A DNA stretch of 64,000 nucleotides from Stenotrophomonas rhizophila (GCF_001704155.1 NZ_CP016294.1:1857501-1921500), one strand, 5' to 3'; shown: positions 23,607 through 33,173, counted from the first letter of the stretch. Notes: generated by a model from the sequence alone, not told the origin. Translations and numbers: made by a program.

Positions 23607-25463
23607 ATGCTTGAATTTCCACGCTGGAAGTACGTCGTCATCCTGATCGTACTGGCGCTCAGCGCGCTGTACGCGCTGCCCAACATCTACCAGAAGGACC
23701 CCGCCGTCCAGATCACCGCCAACCGTGGCGGCCAGGTCGATGACGCCCTTCGCACCCGCGTGCTGGCCGACCTGAAGCAGGCCGGGATCAACACCATCGG
23801 CGCGGACAAGGAAGGCGAGAGCCTGATCGTGCGCCTGCCGGACCTGCAGGCGCAGGCGGCGGCCAGCGCCAGGCTGCGCGACAGCGTGGGCGAGAACTAC
23901 ACGGTGGCCCTGAACCTGGCCTCGACCGTGCCGGACTGGCTGCAGCGCCTGGGCGGTCGCCCGATGGTGCTGGGCCTGGACCTGCAGGGTGGCGTGCACT
24001 TCGTGCTGCAGGTGGACCAGAAGGCGGCCATCGACAAGCGGATGGATGCCTACGCCGAAGACGTGCGCGGCACGCTGCGCGAGGCGCGCGTTCCGTTCCA
24101 GTCGGTGGAGCGCCGCCCGGACAATTCGATCGTCGCCACGCTGAGCCCGTCGACCGACGATGCCGCCGCCGAGCGTGCACGGCTGGCGCTGGTAAAGGCA
24201 CAGCCCACCCTCGGTTATGACGTGTCGGGCAAGCGCCTGACGGTGACCGTGCCGGACGCCGAGCTGAGCCAGATCACCAACGGTGCGATCGAGCAGAACA
24301 TCAACACGCTGCGCAACCGCGTCAACCAGCTGGGCGTGGCCGAACCGATCATCCAGCGCCAGGGTGCCGACCGCGTGGTCGTGCAGCTGCCGGGCGTGCA
24401 GGACACCGCCGAAGCCAAGCGCATGATCGGCGCGACCGCAACGCTCGAATACCGCGCGGTGGTCGATGGCAACGCGCAGGACGCCATCGACACCGGTCGC
24501 ATTCCGCCGGAAGCCAAGGTCTACAAGCGTCGCGACAGCGGCGTCCCGATCCTGCTGAACAAGCGCGTGATCGTCACCGGTGACCAGATGGTGGCCGCGC
24601 AGGCGGTCAACGACGCCACCACCGGCACCCCGTCGGTGAGCGTGACGCTCAACAGCGTCGGCGGCCAGCGCATGTTCGATTTCACCAGCGCCAATGTCGG
24701 CAAGCCGATGGCGGTGGTGTACACCGAGCGCGTGCCGACCGTGACCATGGTTGATGGCAAGGAAGTGCGCAGCTTCCGCGTCAACGAGGAAGTGATCTCG
24801 GTGGCCAACATCAACGGCGTGTTCGGCAAGAACTTCCAGACCACCGGCCTGGAGAAGAAGGAATCGGAAGAACTCGCCAAGCTGCTGAAGTCCGGCTCGC
24901 TGGCCGCGCCGATGGACTTCGTGGAAGAGCGCGTGGTCGGCCCGAGCCTGGGTGCGGAGAACGTGGAGCGCGGCATCACGGCGGTGGTCTACGCCTTCAT
25001 GTTCACCCTGGTCTTCTTCACCATCTACTACCGCATGTTCGGCCTGATCACCTCGGTGGCGATGCTGTTCAACCTGCTGATCGTGGTGGCGGTGATGTCG
25101 CTGTTCGGTGCCACCATGACCCTGCCGGGCTTTGCCGGCCTGGCGTTGTCGGTGGGCCTGTCGGTCGACGCCAACGTGCTGATCAACGAGCGCATCCGCG
25201 AGGAACTGCGTGCGGGCATGCCGGGCAAGACCGCGATCGTGACCGGTTATGAACGCGCCAGCGGCACCATCCTCGACGCCAACCTGACCGGCCTGATCGT
25301 CGGTGTGGCGCTGTTCGCCTTCGGCACCGGTCCGCTGAAGGGCTTCGCCCTGACGATGATCATCGGTATCTTCGCCTCGATGTTCACCGCGATCACCGTA
25401 TCGCGCGCACTTGCGACGCTGATCTACGGCCGTCGCAAGAAGCTCCAGAACGTGGCCATCTGA
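23607..25463 (+). CDS. secD: Protein translocase subunit SecD
   Basis: SecD uses the proton-motive force to help pull exported proteins through SecYEG. The 618-residue product has an N-terminal membrane helix (YVVILIVLALSALYALP), the first periplasmic domain and the family signature LGLDLQGGVHFVLQVD. A large periplasmic P1 region follows, and the C-terminal helices contain FTLVFFTIYYRMFG, LALSVGLSVDANVLINERIREEL and a transport Asp in SVDANV. Length is typical. It is followed by secF with 16 bases between. Confidence 0.97.
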   Translation: MLEFPRWKYVVILIVLALSALYALPNIYQKDPAVQITANRGGQVDDALRTRVLADLKQAGINTIGADKEGESLIVRLPDLQAQAAASARLRDSVGENYTVALNLASTVPDWLQRLGGRPMVLGLDLQGGVHFVLQVDQKAAIDKRMDAYAEDVRGTLREARVPFQSVERRPDNSIVATLSPSTDDAAAERARLALVKAQPTLGYDVSGKRLTVTVPDAELSQITNGAIEQNINTLRNRVNQLGVAEPIIQRQGADRVVVQLPGVQDTAEAKRMIGATATLEYRAVVDGNAQDAIDTGRIPPEAKVYKRRDSGVPILLNKRVIVTGDQMVAAQAVNDATTGTPSVSVTLNSVGGQRMFDFTSANVGKPMAVVYTERVPTVTMVDGKEVRSFRVNEEVISVANINGVFGKNFQTTGLEKKESEELAKLLKSGSLAAPMDFVEERVVGPSLGAENVERGITAVVYAFMFTLVFFTIYYRMFGLITSVAMLFNLLIVVAVMSLFGATMTLPGFAGLALSVGLSVDANVLINERIREELRAGMPGKTAIVTGYERASGTILDANLTGLIVGVALFAFGTGPLKGFALTMIIGIFASMFTAITVSRALATLIYGRRKKLQNVAI

Positions 25464-25479
25464 CGGGACGACACGCACA

Positions 25480-26460
25480 ATGAAACTGTTTCCGCTGCAC
25501 ATCCTCCCGAACGACACCAAGATCGACTTCATGCGTTGGCGCCATGTCGCCATGGCAGTCACGATCGCGTTGTTCCTGGCCTCGGTTGCCATCATCGGCA
25601 TCAAGGGCTTCACCTTCGCACTCGACTTCACCGGCGGCACCCTGATCGAAGCGCGCTTCGATCGCCAGATGGACGTCGAGGAGGTCCGCTCGCGCCTGGA
25701 AGCCAATGGCTTCGAGGGCACCCAGGTGCAGAGCTTCGGTGGCAACACCGACGTGCTGATCCGCCTGGCCCCGCACGGCGAACACGCACCGGGTACCGGT
25801 GCGGCCAGCGCCGAAGACAAGGCCACTGGCGACGCGGTCCTCAAGGCGATCACCACCAGCGAGAACCCGGCCACGATCCTGCGCAACGAGTTCGTGGGCC
25901 CGCAGATCGGCAAGGACCTGGCGTTGAACGGCCTGTACGCGACGATCTTCATGCTGGCCGGCTTCCTGATCTACATCGGCTTCCGCTTCGAATGGAAGTT
26001 CGCGGTCACCGCGAGCATCGTGGCGTTGTTCGACCTGCTGGTGACGCTGGCCTACATGTCGCTGATGGGCCGCGAGTTCGACCTGAACCTGCTGGCCGGC
26101 CTGCTGTCGGTCATGGGCTTTGCGATCAACGACATCATCGTGGTGTTCGACCGTGTCCGCGAAAACTTCCGCAGCCTGCGCGCCGACCCGCTGGAAGTGC
26201 TGAACCGCTCGATCAACCAGACGCTGTCGCGTACGGTGATCACCGCGGTGATGTTCTTCCTGTCGGCACTCGCCCTGTACATGTACGGCGGCGCCTCGCT
26301 GGAAGGCCTGGCCGAAACCCACATGGTGGGTGCGGTGATCGTGGTGCTGTCCTCGATCCTGGTGGCCGTGCCGATGCTGACCATCGGCTTCCTGCGCGTG
26401 AGCAAGCAGGACCTGCTGCCCAAGGCCAAGGACGTCGAAGCCCTGGAACGCCGGCCGTAA
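25480..26460 (+). CDS. secF: Protein translocase subunit SecF
   Basis: SecF forms a complex with SecD in the inner membrane. The 326-residue product has helix 1 ([18 protein letters not shown]), [18 protein letters not shown] at the start of the periplasmic domain, and helices 2-6 with [19 protein letters not shown], matching the conserved D-R motif, and [12 protein letters not shown] Rho-independent terminator follows, so yajC-secD-secF is probably one transcription unit. Confidence 0.97.
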   Translation: MKLFPLHILPNDTKIDFMRWRHVAMAVTIALFLASVAIIGIKGFTFALDFTGGTLIEARFDRQMDVEEVRSRLEANGFEGTQVQSFGGNTDVLIRLAPHGEHAPGTGAASAEDKATGDAVLKAITTSENPATILRNEFVGPQIGKDLALNGLYATIFMLAGFLIYIGFRFEWKFAVTASIVALFDLLVTLAYMSLMGREFDLNLLAGLLSVMGFAINDIIVVFDRVRENFRSLRADPLEVLNRSINQTLSRTVITAVMFFLSALALYMYGGASLEGLAETHMVGAVIVVLSSILVAVPMLTIGFLRVSKQDLLPKAKDVEALERRP

Positions 26461-26501
26461 CGGTTGCCGGCCCAGGCCGGCAACTCCGGTGGCACCTGAA
26501 G

Positions 26502-26525
26502 AAACCGCGCGTTGCGCGGTTTTTT
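26502..26525 (+). terminator. Rho-independent terminator after secF
   Basis: AAACCGCGC-GTT-GCGCGGTTTTTT is a compact GC stem with six Ts. Just before it, GTTGCCGGCC-CA-GGCCGGCAAC (26463-26484) forms a second hairpin directly after the secF stop. Confidence 0.88.
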
Positions 26526-26550
26526 CATGTCCACCGTACCGGGGCGTCGG

Positions 26551-26579
26551 TTGTGCTGTCTGGCCGTGCGCACTACGAT
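26551..26579 (+). promoter_or_regulatory. Candidate sigma-70 promoter for fabV
   Basis: TTGTGC and TACGAT are separated by 17 bases. Transcription would start about 45 bases before the fabV ATG. It lies downstream of the secF terminator, where a new promoter is needed. Confidence 0.4.
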
Positions 26580-26632
26580 TCCCGGGTTGCGTGCGGCCGT
26601 TCCCGAGGCCCACCATTCCCATCGAGGTCATC

Positions 26633-27889
26633 ATGGTCATCAAACCGCGTGTGCGCGGCTTCATCTGCGTCACCACCCATCCGGTCGGCTGCGACGCAGC
26701 CGTCAAGCAGCAGATCGATTACATCCAGGCCCAGCCGAAGGTGCCGAACGGTCCCAAGCGGGTGCTGGTGCTGGGTGCGTCCACCGGTTATGGCCTGGCC
26801 GCGCGCATCACCGCCGCGTTCGGCAGCGGTGCGGCCACGCTGGGCGTGTTCTTCGAGCGTCCGGGCACCGAAACCAAGCCGGGTACGGCAGGCTGGTACA
26901 ACTCGGCCGCGTTCCAGAAGTACGCCGAGCAGGCGGGCCTGTACGCGCGCAGCGTGAACGGCGACGCGTTCTCGGACGAGGTCAAGGCCAAGGTGATCGA
27001 GCTGATCAAGCAGGACCTGGGCCAGGTCGACCAGGTGGTGTACAGCCTGGCGGCGCCGCGCCGCAAGCACCCGAAGACCGGCGAAGTGATCAGTTCCACG
27101 CTCAAGCCGATCGGCGCGCCGATCACGCTGCGCGGGCTGGATACGGACAAGGAAGTGATCACCGAAACCACGATCGAGCCGGCCACGCCGGAAGAGATCG
27201 CCGGCACGGTGGCGGTGATGGGCGGCGAAGACTGGCAGATGTGGATCGACGCGCTGCTGGAAGCCGGCGTACTGGCCGACGGCGCCACCACCACGGCCTT
27301 CACCTACGTGGGCGAAGAGATCACCCAGGCGATCTACTGGAATGGTTCGATCGGTGCGGCCAAGAAGGACCTGGACCAGAAGGTGCAGGGCATCCGCGCC
27401 AAGCTGGCGCCGATCAACGGCGACGCGCGCGTGTCGGTGCTCAAGGCGGTGGTGACCCAGGCCAGCTCGGCGATCCCGACCATGCCGCTGTACCTGTCGC
27501 TGCTGTTCAAGGTGATGAAGGAGCGCGGCACGCACGAGGGCTGCATCGAGCAGCTCGATACGCTCTACGACATCATCTACGGCGGCAAGGAAAGCGGCGC
27601 GGCGGCCGATCGCCTTCGCCACCAGCTGCTGGCCGATGGCCGCACGGTGGAGCTGGTCGACGAAGCCGGACGCCTGCGTGCGGACTACAAGGAAATGGCG
27701 CCGGACGTGCAGGCCGAAGTGGTGGCGCTGTGGCCGAAGGTCACCAACGAGAACCTGTACGAGATCAGCGACCTGGCCGGCTACAAGGCCGACTTCCTGC
27801 GCCTGTTCGGGTTTGGCGTGGACGGCGTGGATTACGAAGCGGACGTCGCTACCGATGTGGTCATTCCGAACCTGGTTGATCTGACCTGA
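26633..27889 (+). CDS. fabV: Trans-2-enoyl-ACP reductase FabV
   Basis: FabV performs the last reduction of fatty-acid elongation using NADH and is naturally insensitive to triclosan. The 418-residue product has the cofactor loop [16 protein letters not shown], the acidic FFERPGTE segment, and the catalytic Y-x8-K pair in [10 protein letters not shown]. The spacing of eight residues is the FabV mark that sets it apart from Fab[18 protein letters not shown] at the N-terminus and [16 protein letters not shown] near the end are family blocks. The ATG at 26633 is preferred; 48 upstream codons have no similarity. Confidence 0.96.
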   Translation: MVIKPRVRGFICVTTHPVGCDAAVKQQIDYIQAQPKVPNGPKRVLVLGASTGYGLAARITAAFGSGAATLGVFFERPGTETKPGTAGWYNSAAFQKYAEQAGLYARSVNGDAFSDEVKAKVIELIKQDLGQVDQVVYSLAAPRRKHPKTGEVISSTLKPIGAPITLRGLDTDKEVITETTIEPATPEEIAGTVAVMGGEDWQMWIDALLEAGVLADGATTTAFTYVGEEITQAIYWNGSIGAAKKDLDQKVQGIRAKLAPINGDARVSVLKAVVTQASSAIPTMPLYLSLLFKVMKERGTHEGCIEQLDTLYDIIYGGKESGAAADRLRHQLLADGRTVELVDEAGRLRADYKEMAPDVQAEVVALWPKVTNENLYEISDLAGYKADFLRLFGFGVDGVDYEADVATDVVIPNLVDLT

Positions 27890-27900
27890 GTCTGGTCTGC

Positions 27901-27936
27901 TGAAAGCTGAAAGCTGAAGGCTGAAAGCTGAAAAGC
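27901..27936 (+). repeat. Five tandem copies of a 7-base unit (TGAAAGC)
   Basis: Starting 11 bases after the fabV stop, the heptamer TGAAAGC repeats five times with one base change and one inserted A. It runs directly into the fabV terminator and codes for nothing. Such short tandem runs can change copy number. Confidence 0.8.
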
Positions 27937-27937
27937 G

Positions 27938-27965
27938 AAATGCCGCCCGGTCTGGGCGGCATTTT
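27938..27965 (+). terminator. Rho-independent terminator after fabV
   Basis: AAATGCCGCCC-GGTCT-GGGCGGCATTTT is followed by CGTTTT. Confidence 0.87.
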
Positions 27966-28010
27966 CGTTTTGGGGTTGGCGCGTAGAGCAGCGTCTTGAT
28001 CCCTGCGAGT

Positions 28011-28128
28011 GGGTCGGCTGGCGGGCAGCCCCCTACGGGACACGCCGCAAGTACGTCCATGTAGGCTTGGCAAAAACATCCATGTTTTTGACAGTCCCTA
28101 CGAGGGCTGCCCGCCAACCGCCCCCGAC
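28011..28128 (+). repeat. Palindromic three-stem element, copy 1
   Basis: The outer arms (TGGCGGGCAGCCC, and its inverse at about 28104-28116, then GGGAC/GTCCC) enclose two small hairpins: TACGTCCATGTA at 28052-28063 and AAAAACATCCATGTTTTT at 28072-28089. They are joined by GGCTTGGC and preceded by GGGACACGCCG. The layout matches the elements at 54254-54574, but the first hairpin and outer arm have different bases that still pair. It lies in the 447-base gap between fabV and fimX, whose 3' ends face each other. Confidence 0.8.
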
Positions 28129-28165
28129 AGATGGCCGCATGCGGTTGGAAGATCAAGATCAAGAT

Positions 28166-28189
28166 CAGCGACGCAGGGCGTCGCTCTAC
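28166..28189 (-). repeat. GTAG-headed REP
   Basis: Read on the minus strand, GTAG is followed by A and then GCGACGC-CCT-GCGTCGC. The 7-bp arms are perfect. The form is nearly the same as the REP at 42455-42478. Three GATCAA units stand just beside it. Confidence 0.75.
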
Positions 28190-28215
28190 ACCAGTGGCCA
28201 CCGACCAACCGTCGA

Positions 28216-28296
28216 TGGGTCGGCGGGGGTGGGTTTTCTACAAGCCCCCATGGATGGGTTCACGGCGTGTCCCGCAAACCCACCCCCGCCGACCCA
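28216..28296 (-). repeat. Palindromic element, copy 2 (second hairpin missing)
   Basis: Perfect 21-bp outer arms (TGGGTCGGCGGGGGTGGGTTT and its inverse, 28216-28236 and 28276-28296) enclose 39 bases. On the minus strand these hold GCGGGACACGCCGTGAA, the hairpin CCCATCCATGGG and GGCTTG, and then break off without the second hairpin seen in the other copies. It is the shortest of the four. Confidence 0.8.
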
Positions 28297-28336
28297 AAAC
28301 AGTGAAACCGCAGGCCCCTGCTTTTGCTGTCAGCAA

Positions 28337-30406
28337 TCAACCAAAATCAAAGTTCATCGCAGGCGCGGCAGGCCCCACGAACTCACCCTGCACGTAATCA
28401 ACCCCGGCACTGAACAACAGACTCATCGAGCCATTGTCGGCGACGAACTCGGCGATGGTGCGGATGTTGGCTTCCTGCGCGCGCGTGGTGATTTCGGCGA
28501 TCTTCTCGCTGTTCTCGCGGGTGCGGGCGAAATCGCTGGTGAAGTCGCGGTCCAGCTTGAGGAACTGCGGCTGGAAGTGCGCCAGCAGCTGGAACGAATC
28601 GAGCCCCGAGCCGAACTGCTCCAGGCCGATCCGGCAGCCCAGCGGTGCCACGTCGGCAAGGAACTGCTGCGCGTTGCGCAGGTGGGTGAACACCTTCGCT
28701 TCCGGGGCATGCAACCACAGCCGCTCGCCCGGTACGCCGTGCGCCTGCAGCTCGCGGCGGATGGTGGCCACCATCTGCGGGTCGTTGAACGACTCCGGCG
28801 TGATCTTCACCATCATGTGCGTGGCATGGCCCGCGCGCTCGCGCTCGCCCAGCACGCTGATCGCATGCGCCACCACCCAGCGGTTGATGTCCGCAAGCAG
28901 CCCGTGTTCCTCGGCAATGCCCAGGAAGGCGGTCGGGCTGACCAGCTCGCCGTTGTTGTCCAGGCGCAGGTAGGCCTCGTACAGCTCCAGCGGTTCGCCG
29001 CCCAGGTTGAGCACCGGCTGGTAATGCAGCTGGAAGCCGTCGCCGGCCAGTGCCTCGTTGATCCGGGCCACCCAGCGCTGGATGCGTTCTTCTTCCACGC
29101 GGTCCACTGCCGCCGGATCGAAGATCCGGCTGGTGTTGCCCAGCTCCGATGCAGCCTGCTGGCATTCGGTGGCGCGCGCCAGCACCTGGCCGATGCTCGC
29201 GATCTTCTCGCCGACCTGTACACCGCCAATGCTGACCGTGACCGTGGCCGAACGCTCGCCGATGCTGAACACCTGCGCCGCGAACGCCTCGCGAATCCGG
29301 TCCGCCAATGCCTCGGTCTGGGCGAACGCACCTTCGGTCAGCACCGCCAGGCTGTGCTCGCCGAAGCGGGCCAGCTGCGCCGTGTCGCCGACGGTGTCGG
29401 CCAGCACCCGCGCCAGCGCTGCGATCAGGGCATCGGCCGAGTCCAGCCCGATGTCCGGCAGCAGGCGCGCGTAGTGGTCCGGTTCGATCAGCAGCAGACC
29501 GAACCGGCCCTCGCTGCGGCCGGCCTGGGCCACCGCGTTTTCCACGTGCAGCATGAAGGTCTGGCGGTTGAGCAGGCCGGTGACCTGGTCGCGCTGGCGC
29601 AGGTCCTCGACCTCGCGGGCCAGCTCCGGGTCGAATTCCATGCGGCGGCGGAACACCACCTGCAGGCAGCTTTCGCCTTCATAGGTGGCCGGGGTGAATT
29701 CCATCGTGGCGGCGAACACCGCCCCGTCCTGGTTGCGCGCGTCCACCTGGTACTGCGGCGGCGGCGCTTCGCCCTTGCTCAGCGACTTGAGCAGCTGCTT
29801 GAAGCCGTCCACGTGCTGCGGGGCGACCATGTCCAGCAGCGAAATGCCTTCCACGTCGTCGAACGATTCGAACCCGAACATCTCCAGGTACGCCTCGTTG
29901 GCGCGGATGTGCATGCCTTCATGGACGTAGGCGATCGGGTCACGCGAGGAGGAGATCAGCGCGTCGCAGCGGCGCTCGGTTTCGCGCATCTGCGCCTCGA
30001 TGCGGCGCAGGCCACGGCGCGCGTGCAGGTCGGTCCACTCGTTGCGCACCACCGCCAGCAGGTGCTCGGGGCGGCTGCGCAGGGCCACCGCACGGATGCC
30101 GTTGGCGCTGGCTTCCACCCATTCGGTTTCGTTGATGGTCTCGGCCAGCAGGATCATCGGAATGTCCTTGCCGCTGGCCGCGATCTGCTGGGTCACCTGC
30201 AGCAGCGGGATGCTCTGCGCGGGCGCGGCCAGCACCAGGTCGATCGGCTGGCCACCGATGATCTGGCCCAGCTCCTCGACGTTCTGCGGGCGCGCCGGGC
30301 GCACGGCAATGCCGCTGTTGCGCAGCATGCTGACGATGGTTTCGGCGTTCTCGCCGCTGTCATCCACGATCAGCAGGCGGACGGTGATGTCATTCGCGTT
30401 CTGCAT
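28337..30406 (-). CDS. fimX: FimX-like degenerate REC-PAS-GGDEF-EAL protein
   Basis: The 689-residue product has the domain order and length of FimX, the c-di-GMP effector that controls type IV pilus assembly and twitching. The receiver domain (residues 8-125) has VDD but DLVLAAP where the phosphate-accepting Asp should be. The PAS domain covers about 145-250. GGDEF reads RFGEHSLAVL and EAL reads YEAYLRL, with LEQFGSG in place of DDFGTG. Neither enzyme site is intact, so it probably binds c-di-GMP rather than making or cleaving it. GGGGAGT lies before the ATG. The symbol is by architecture; a FimX paralogue cannot be ruled out. Confidence 0.75.
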   Translation of the reverse strand: MQNANDITVRLLIVDDSGENAETIVSMLRNSGIAVRPARPQNVEELGQIIGGQPIDLVLAAPAQSIPLLQVTQQIAASGKDIPMILLAETINETEWVEASANGIRAVALRSRPEHLLAVVRNEWTDLHARRGLRRIEAQMRETERRCDALISSSRDPIAYVHEGMHIRANEAYLEMFGFESFDDVEGISLLDMVAPQHVDGFKQLLKSLSKGEAPPPQYQVDARNQDGAVFAATMEFTPATYEGESCLQVVFRRRMEFDPELAREVEDLRQRDQVTGLLNRQTFMLHVENAVAQAGRSEGRFGLLLIEPDHYARLLPDIGLDSADALIAALARVLADTVGDTAQLARFGEHSLAVLTEGAFAQTEALADRIREAFAAQVFSIGERSATVTVSIGGVQVGEKIASIGQVLARATECQQAASELGNTSRIFDPAAVDRVEEERIQRWVARINEALAGDGFQLHYQPVLNLGGEPLELYEAYLRLDNNGELVSPTAFLGIAEEHGLLADINRWVVAHAISVLGERERAGHATHMMVKITPESFNDPQMVATIRRELQAHGVPGERLWLHAPEAKVFTHLRNAQQFLADVAPLGCRIGLEQFGSGLDSFQLLAHFQPQFLKLDRDFTSDFARTRENSEKIAEITTRAQEANIRTIAEFVADNGSMSLLFSAGVDYVQGEFVGPAAPAMNFDFG

Positions 30407-30496
30407 TCACTACTCCCCGGACTGCAAACTTGATACACGATGCATGTGACTTCGTCCATGCCGGCGGCGGGCGCCGATCACGGAATGAAAGGGCCG

Positions 30497-31681
30497 CTAC
30501 ACGACCTGGCCGGCGGCATGGCCGCTGGCCCAGGCCCACTGGAAGTTGTATCCCCCCAGCCAGCCGGTGACATCCAGCACTTCGCCGACGAAATGGAGAC
30601 CCGGCACCAGCTGCGACTCGAACGTGCTGGACGACACCTTGCGGGTGTCCACGCCCCCCAGCGTGACCTCCGCGGTACGGTACCCTTCGGTGCCGCTGGC
30701 CACCAGCGGGAAATCCTGCAGCAGGGCGGCGGCCTGGCGCAGCTCGCGCTCGTCGATCTGGCGCACCGGGCGGTCCGGCAGCCAGTGTTCGCACAGGCGC
30801 AGCGCCAACCGGCGCGGCAGCACCTCGGACAATACCGTGCGCAGCTCGGCCGCGCCCCGGTCGCGTTTCATGGTGCGCAGCCAGTCTTCGGCATCCTGTC
30901 CGGGCAGCAGGTCCAGGCGCAGGTCGTCGCCCGGTTGCCAGAACGAGGAGATCTGCAGGATCGCCGGGCCGCTGATGCCGCGATGGGTGATCAGCATCGA
31001 GTTGCGGAACTCCATGTCGTTGCAGCGCGCCGCGATCGGCAGCGCGACCCCGCTCAGGTCATGGAAGCGCTCCTGGTGCTTGCCGCTCAGGGTCAGTGGC
31101 ACCAGCCCGGCGCGGGTCGGCAGCACCTCGTGGCCGAACTGGCGAGCCAGTTCATAGCCGAAGCCGGTGGCCCCCAGGCTGGGGATGGACAGGCCGCCGG
31201 TGGCGACCACCAGCGAGGCGGCATGGAAGCGGCCCTGCGCGGTCTGCACGTGGAAGCCGTCCGCACCGCGCTCGACCTTCTCCACCGCGCAGTCGGTCCG
31301 GATCTGCGCGCCGGCGGCCGTGCATTCGTCCACCAGCATGCGCACGATCTGCTTGGACGAGATGTCGCAGAACAGCTGGCCCAGCTCTTTCTCGTGGTAG
31401 GCGATGCCGTGCCGCTCGACCATGTCGATGAAGTCCCATGGCGTGTAGCGCGCCAGCGCGGACTTGCAGAAGTGCGGGTTGGCCGACAGGAAGTTGGCCG
31501 GGGTGGTGCCGGTGTTGGTGAAATTGCAGCGGCCACCGCCGGACATCAGGATCTTCTTGCCGACCTTGTTGGCATGGTCGATCACCTGCACCATGCGCCC
31601 GCGCCGGCCGGCGGTGAGCGCGCACATCAGCCCGGCAGCGCCGGCACCGATCACCAGGACATCGCAGCGGATCGTACTCAT
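30497..31681 (-). CDS. HI0933-family FAD-dependent oxidoreductase (BaiN-like)
   Basis: The 394-residue flavoprotein has the FAD-binding GAGAAGLMCALTAGRRG at residues 12-28, KILMSGGGRCNFTN, a family mark, and VVATGGLSIPSLGATGFGY. Near the end, LHFVGEVLDVTGWLGGYNFQ, then AWASGHAAG, forms the second FAD contact. The family is widespread but its substrate is unresolved; BaiN acts on bile acids in gut bacteria, which is unlikely to be the native role here. It starts 10 bases after the yaeQ stop, so the two genes are probably co-transcribed, with fimX 90 bases further on. Confidence 0.9.
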   Translation of the reverse strand: MSTIRCDVLVIGAGAAGLMCALTAGRRGRMVQVIDHANKVGKKILMSGGGRCNFTNTGTTPANFLSANPHFCKSALARYTPWDFIDMVERHGIAYHEKELGQLFCDISSKQIVRMLVDECTAAGAQIRTDCAVEKVERGADGFHVQTAQGRFHAASLVVATGGLSIPSLGATGFGYELARQFGHEVLPTRAGLVPLTLSGKHQERFHDLSGVALPIAARCNDMEFRNSMLITHRGISGPAILQISSFWQPGDDLRLDLLPGQDAEDWLRTMKRDRGAAELRTVLSEVLPRRLALRLCEHWLPDRPVRQIDERELRQAAALLQDFPLVASGTEGYRTAEVTLGGVDTRKVSSSTFESQLVPGLHFVGEVLDVTGWLGGYNFQWAWASGHAAGQVV

Positions 31682-31691
31682 CGGCGCTGGA

Positions 31692-32246
31692 TCAGGCCTG
31701 CGGCTTCTGCTTGCGCCAGGTCGGGGTGAAGGTCAGTTCCTTCTTGTCCGAGATCAGCCGCACTTCGCCGTCCTGGATCATCACGTCCCAGCGCATGGTG
31801 CGCTCGATCTGTTCGCCAAGCTCGGTGACGAGGTCGCCCGGCAGGTCCATGACCTCCAGCGACGCCAGCTTGTTCAACGCCGCGCTGTTGCGCTTCCACC
31901 AGGTGTCGGTCAGGTTGCTGCTCCCGTACATCACCAGCTGCACCGCGCGGGCACGCCCACTGGCCTTGCGCAGGCGGGATTCGTCCGGTTGGCCCAGGTC
32001 GATCCACAGCTCGATGTCGCCGGTGTAGTCCCGGCGCCACAAGTCCGGCTCGTCGTCCACGCTCAGTCCGCGACCGAATTCCAGCCGTTCGTCGGCGTTC
32101 AGGGCAAAGGTCAGCATGCGCACCATCAGGCGCTCATCGGTTTCCGACGGGTGCTGGGCCAGGGTCAGGTTATGGGTGGCGTAGTAGCCGCGATCCATGT
32201 CGCTGATCTGCAGTTCGGCCTTGCGGATGGTGGCGGTGAGGGCCAT
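31692..32246 (-). CDS. yaeQ: YaeQ-family protein
   Basis: The 184-residue product matches YaeQ over its whole length. Blocks are MALTATIRKAELQISDMDRG, YYATHNLTLAQHPSETDERL, WIDLGQPDESRLRKA and RTMRWDVMIQDGEVRLI. YaeQ has a PD-(D/E)XK nuclease-like fold; Escherichia coli YaeQ can compensate for loss of RfaH, but the mechanism is unclear. The start is set by family alignment. It is divergent from the pseudouridine synthase gene, with 42 bases between starts. Confidence 0.92.
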   Translation of the reverse strand: MALTATIRKAELQISDMDRGYYATHNLTLAQHPSETDERLMVRMLTFALNADERLEFGRGLSVDDEPDLWRRDYTGDIELWIDLGQPDESRLRKASGRARAVQLVMYGSSNLTDTWWKRNSAALNKLASLEVMDLPGDLVTELGEQIERTMRWDVMIQDGEVRLISDKKELTFTPTWRKQKPQA

Positions 32247-32288
32247 GGGGGTACCGTAAACAAAGAGCACCATGATAATGCGTGGGCT

Positions 32289-33173
32289 ATGCACCCGTCC
32301 GATCCGATTACCGGCCACGTTGCCGCCAGCCGCCTGCAGCTGCCCCCGGGCGACTGGCGCTGCCTGTTGGATGGGCTGTGCGCGCGATTCCCGCGCATCG
32401 ACCGTGGCCAATGGCAGGACCGGTTCGCCCGCGGCCGGGTGCGCGATGCGCAGGGCAGGGCGCTGGCGGCCGACCACCCCTGGCAGGTGGGGCTGGAGAT
32501 CCACTACTTCCGTGAGGTGGCGGACGAGCCGGTGATTCCGCACCAGGAGGCCATCGTGCATGTCGACGCGCACCTGCTTGTGGCCGACAAGCCGCATTTC
32601 CTACCTGTCACCCCGGCCGGCGGGTACGTGCAGCAGACCCTGCTGGCGCGGCTGGTGGCCCGGACCGGCAATCCCAACCTGGTGCCGTTGCATAGGCTGG
32701 ACCGGCTGACGGCGGGTCTGGTGCTGTTCTCTACTCGCCCTGAGACGCGCGATGCGTACCAGCGGTTGTTCCGTGAGCGGCGCATCGTGAAGACCTATGA
32801 GGCCCTCGCGCCGGGACTGCCCGGGCTGGCGTTTCCGCTGGAGCGGCACAGCCGGCTGGTGCCGGGCGAGCCGTTCTTCCGCATGACCGAGGCCCCGGGC
32901 GAGCCGAATGCGCGGACCCGGGTGGAGGTGATCGACGCGGCGGGCCCGTTCTGGCGCTATCGCCTGCTTCCAGAGACCGGCCGCAAGCACCAGCTGCGGG
33001 TGCATATGGCCGCGTTGGGGGCGCCGATCTGCGGGGATGACCTGTATCCGGAACTGAACCCGGCCGGGCAGGGCGCTGCCGCACCTGCGCTTCAACTGCT
33101 GGCGAAGGGCCTCGCGTTCGAGGACCCGCTGAACGGCGAGTCCAGACAGTTCAGCAGCGGGCTGAACCTTTAG
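32289..33173 (+). CDS. RluA-family pseudouridine synthase
   Basis: The 294-residue enzyme has the catalytic block HRLDRLTAGLVLF, with Asp as nucleophile, YQRLFRERRIVKTYEAL and the RNA-contact motif LPETGRKHQLRVHMAALGAPICGD split by short loops. There is no full S4 domain at the N-terminus, though residues 20-75 may be a reduced one. It isomerises uridine in rRNA or tRNA; the target site is not clear. The ATG at 32289 agrees with the start of similarity; a far-upstream in-frame extension over yaeQ is spurious. Confidence 0.9.
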   Translation: MHPSDPITGHVAASRLQLPPGDWRCLLDGLCARFPRIDRGQWQDRFARGRVRDAQGRALAADHPWQVGLEIHYFREVADEPVIPHQEAIVHVDAHLLVADKPHFLPVTPAGGYVQQTLLARLVARTGNPNLVPLHRLDRLTAGLVLFSTRPETRDAYQRLFRERRIVKTYEALAPGLPGLAFPLERHSRLVPGEPFFRMTEAPGEPNARTRVEVIDAAGPFWRYRLLPETGRKHQLRVHMAALGAPICGDDLYPELNPAGQGAAAPALQLLAKGLAFEDPLNGESRQFSSGLNL

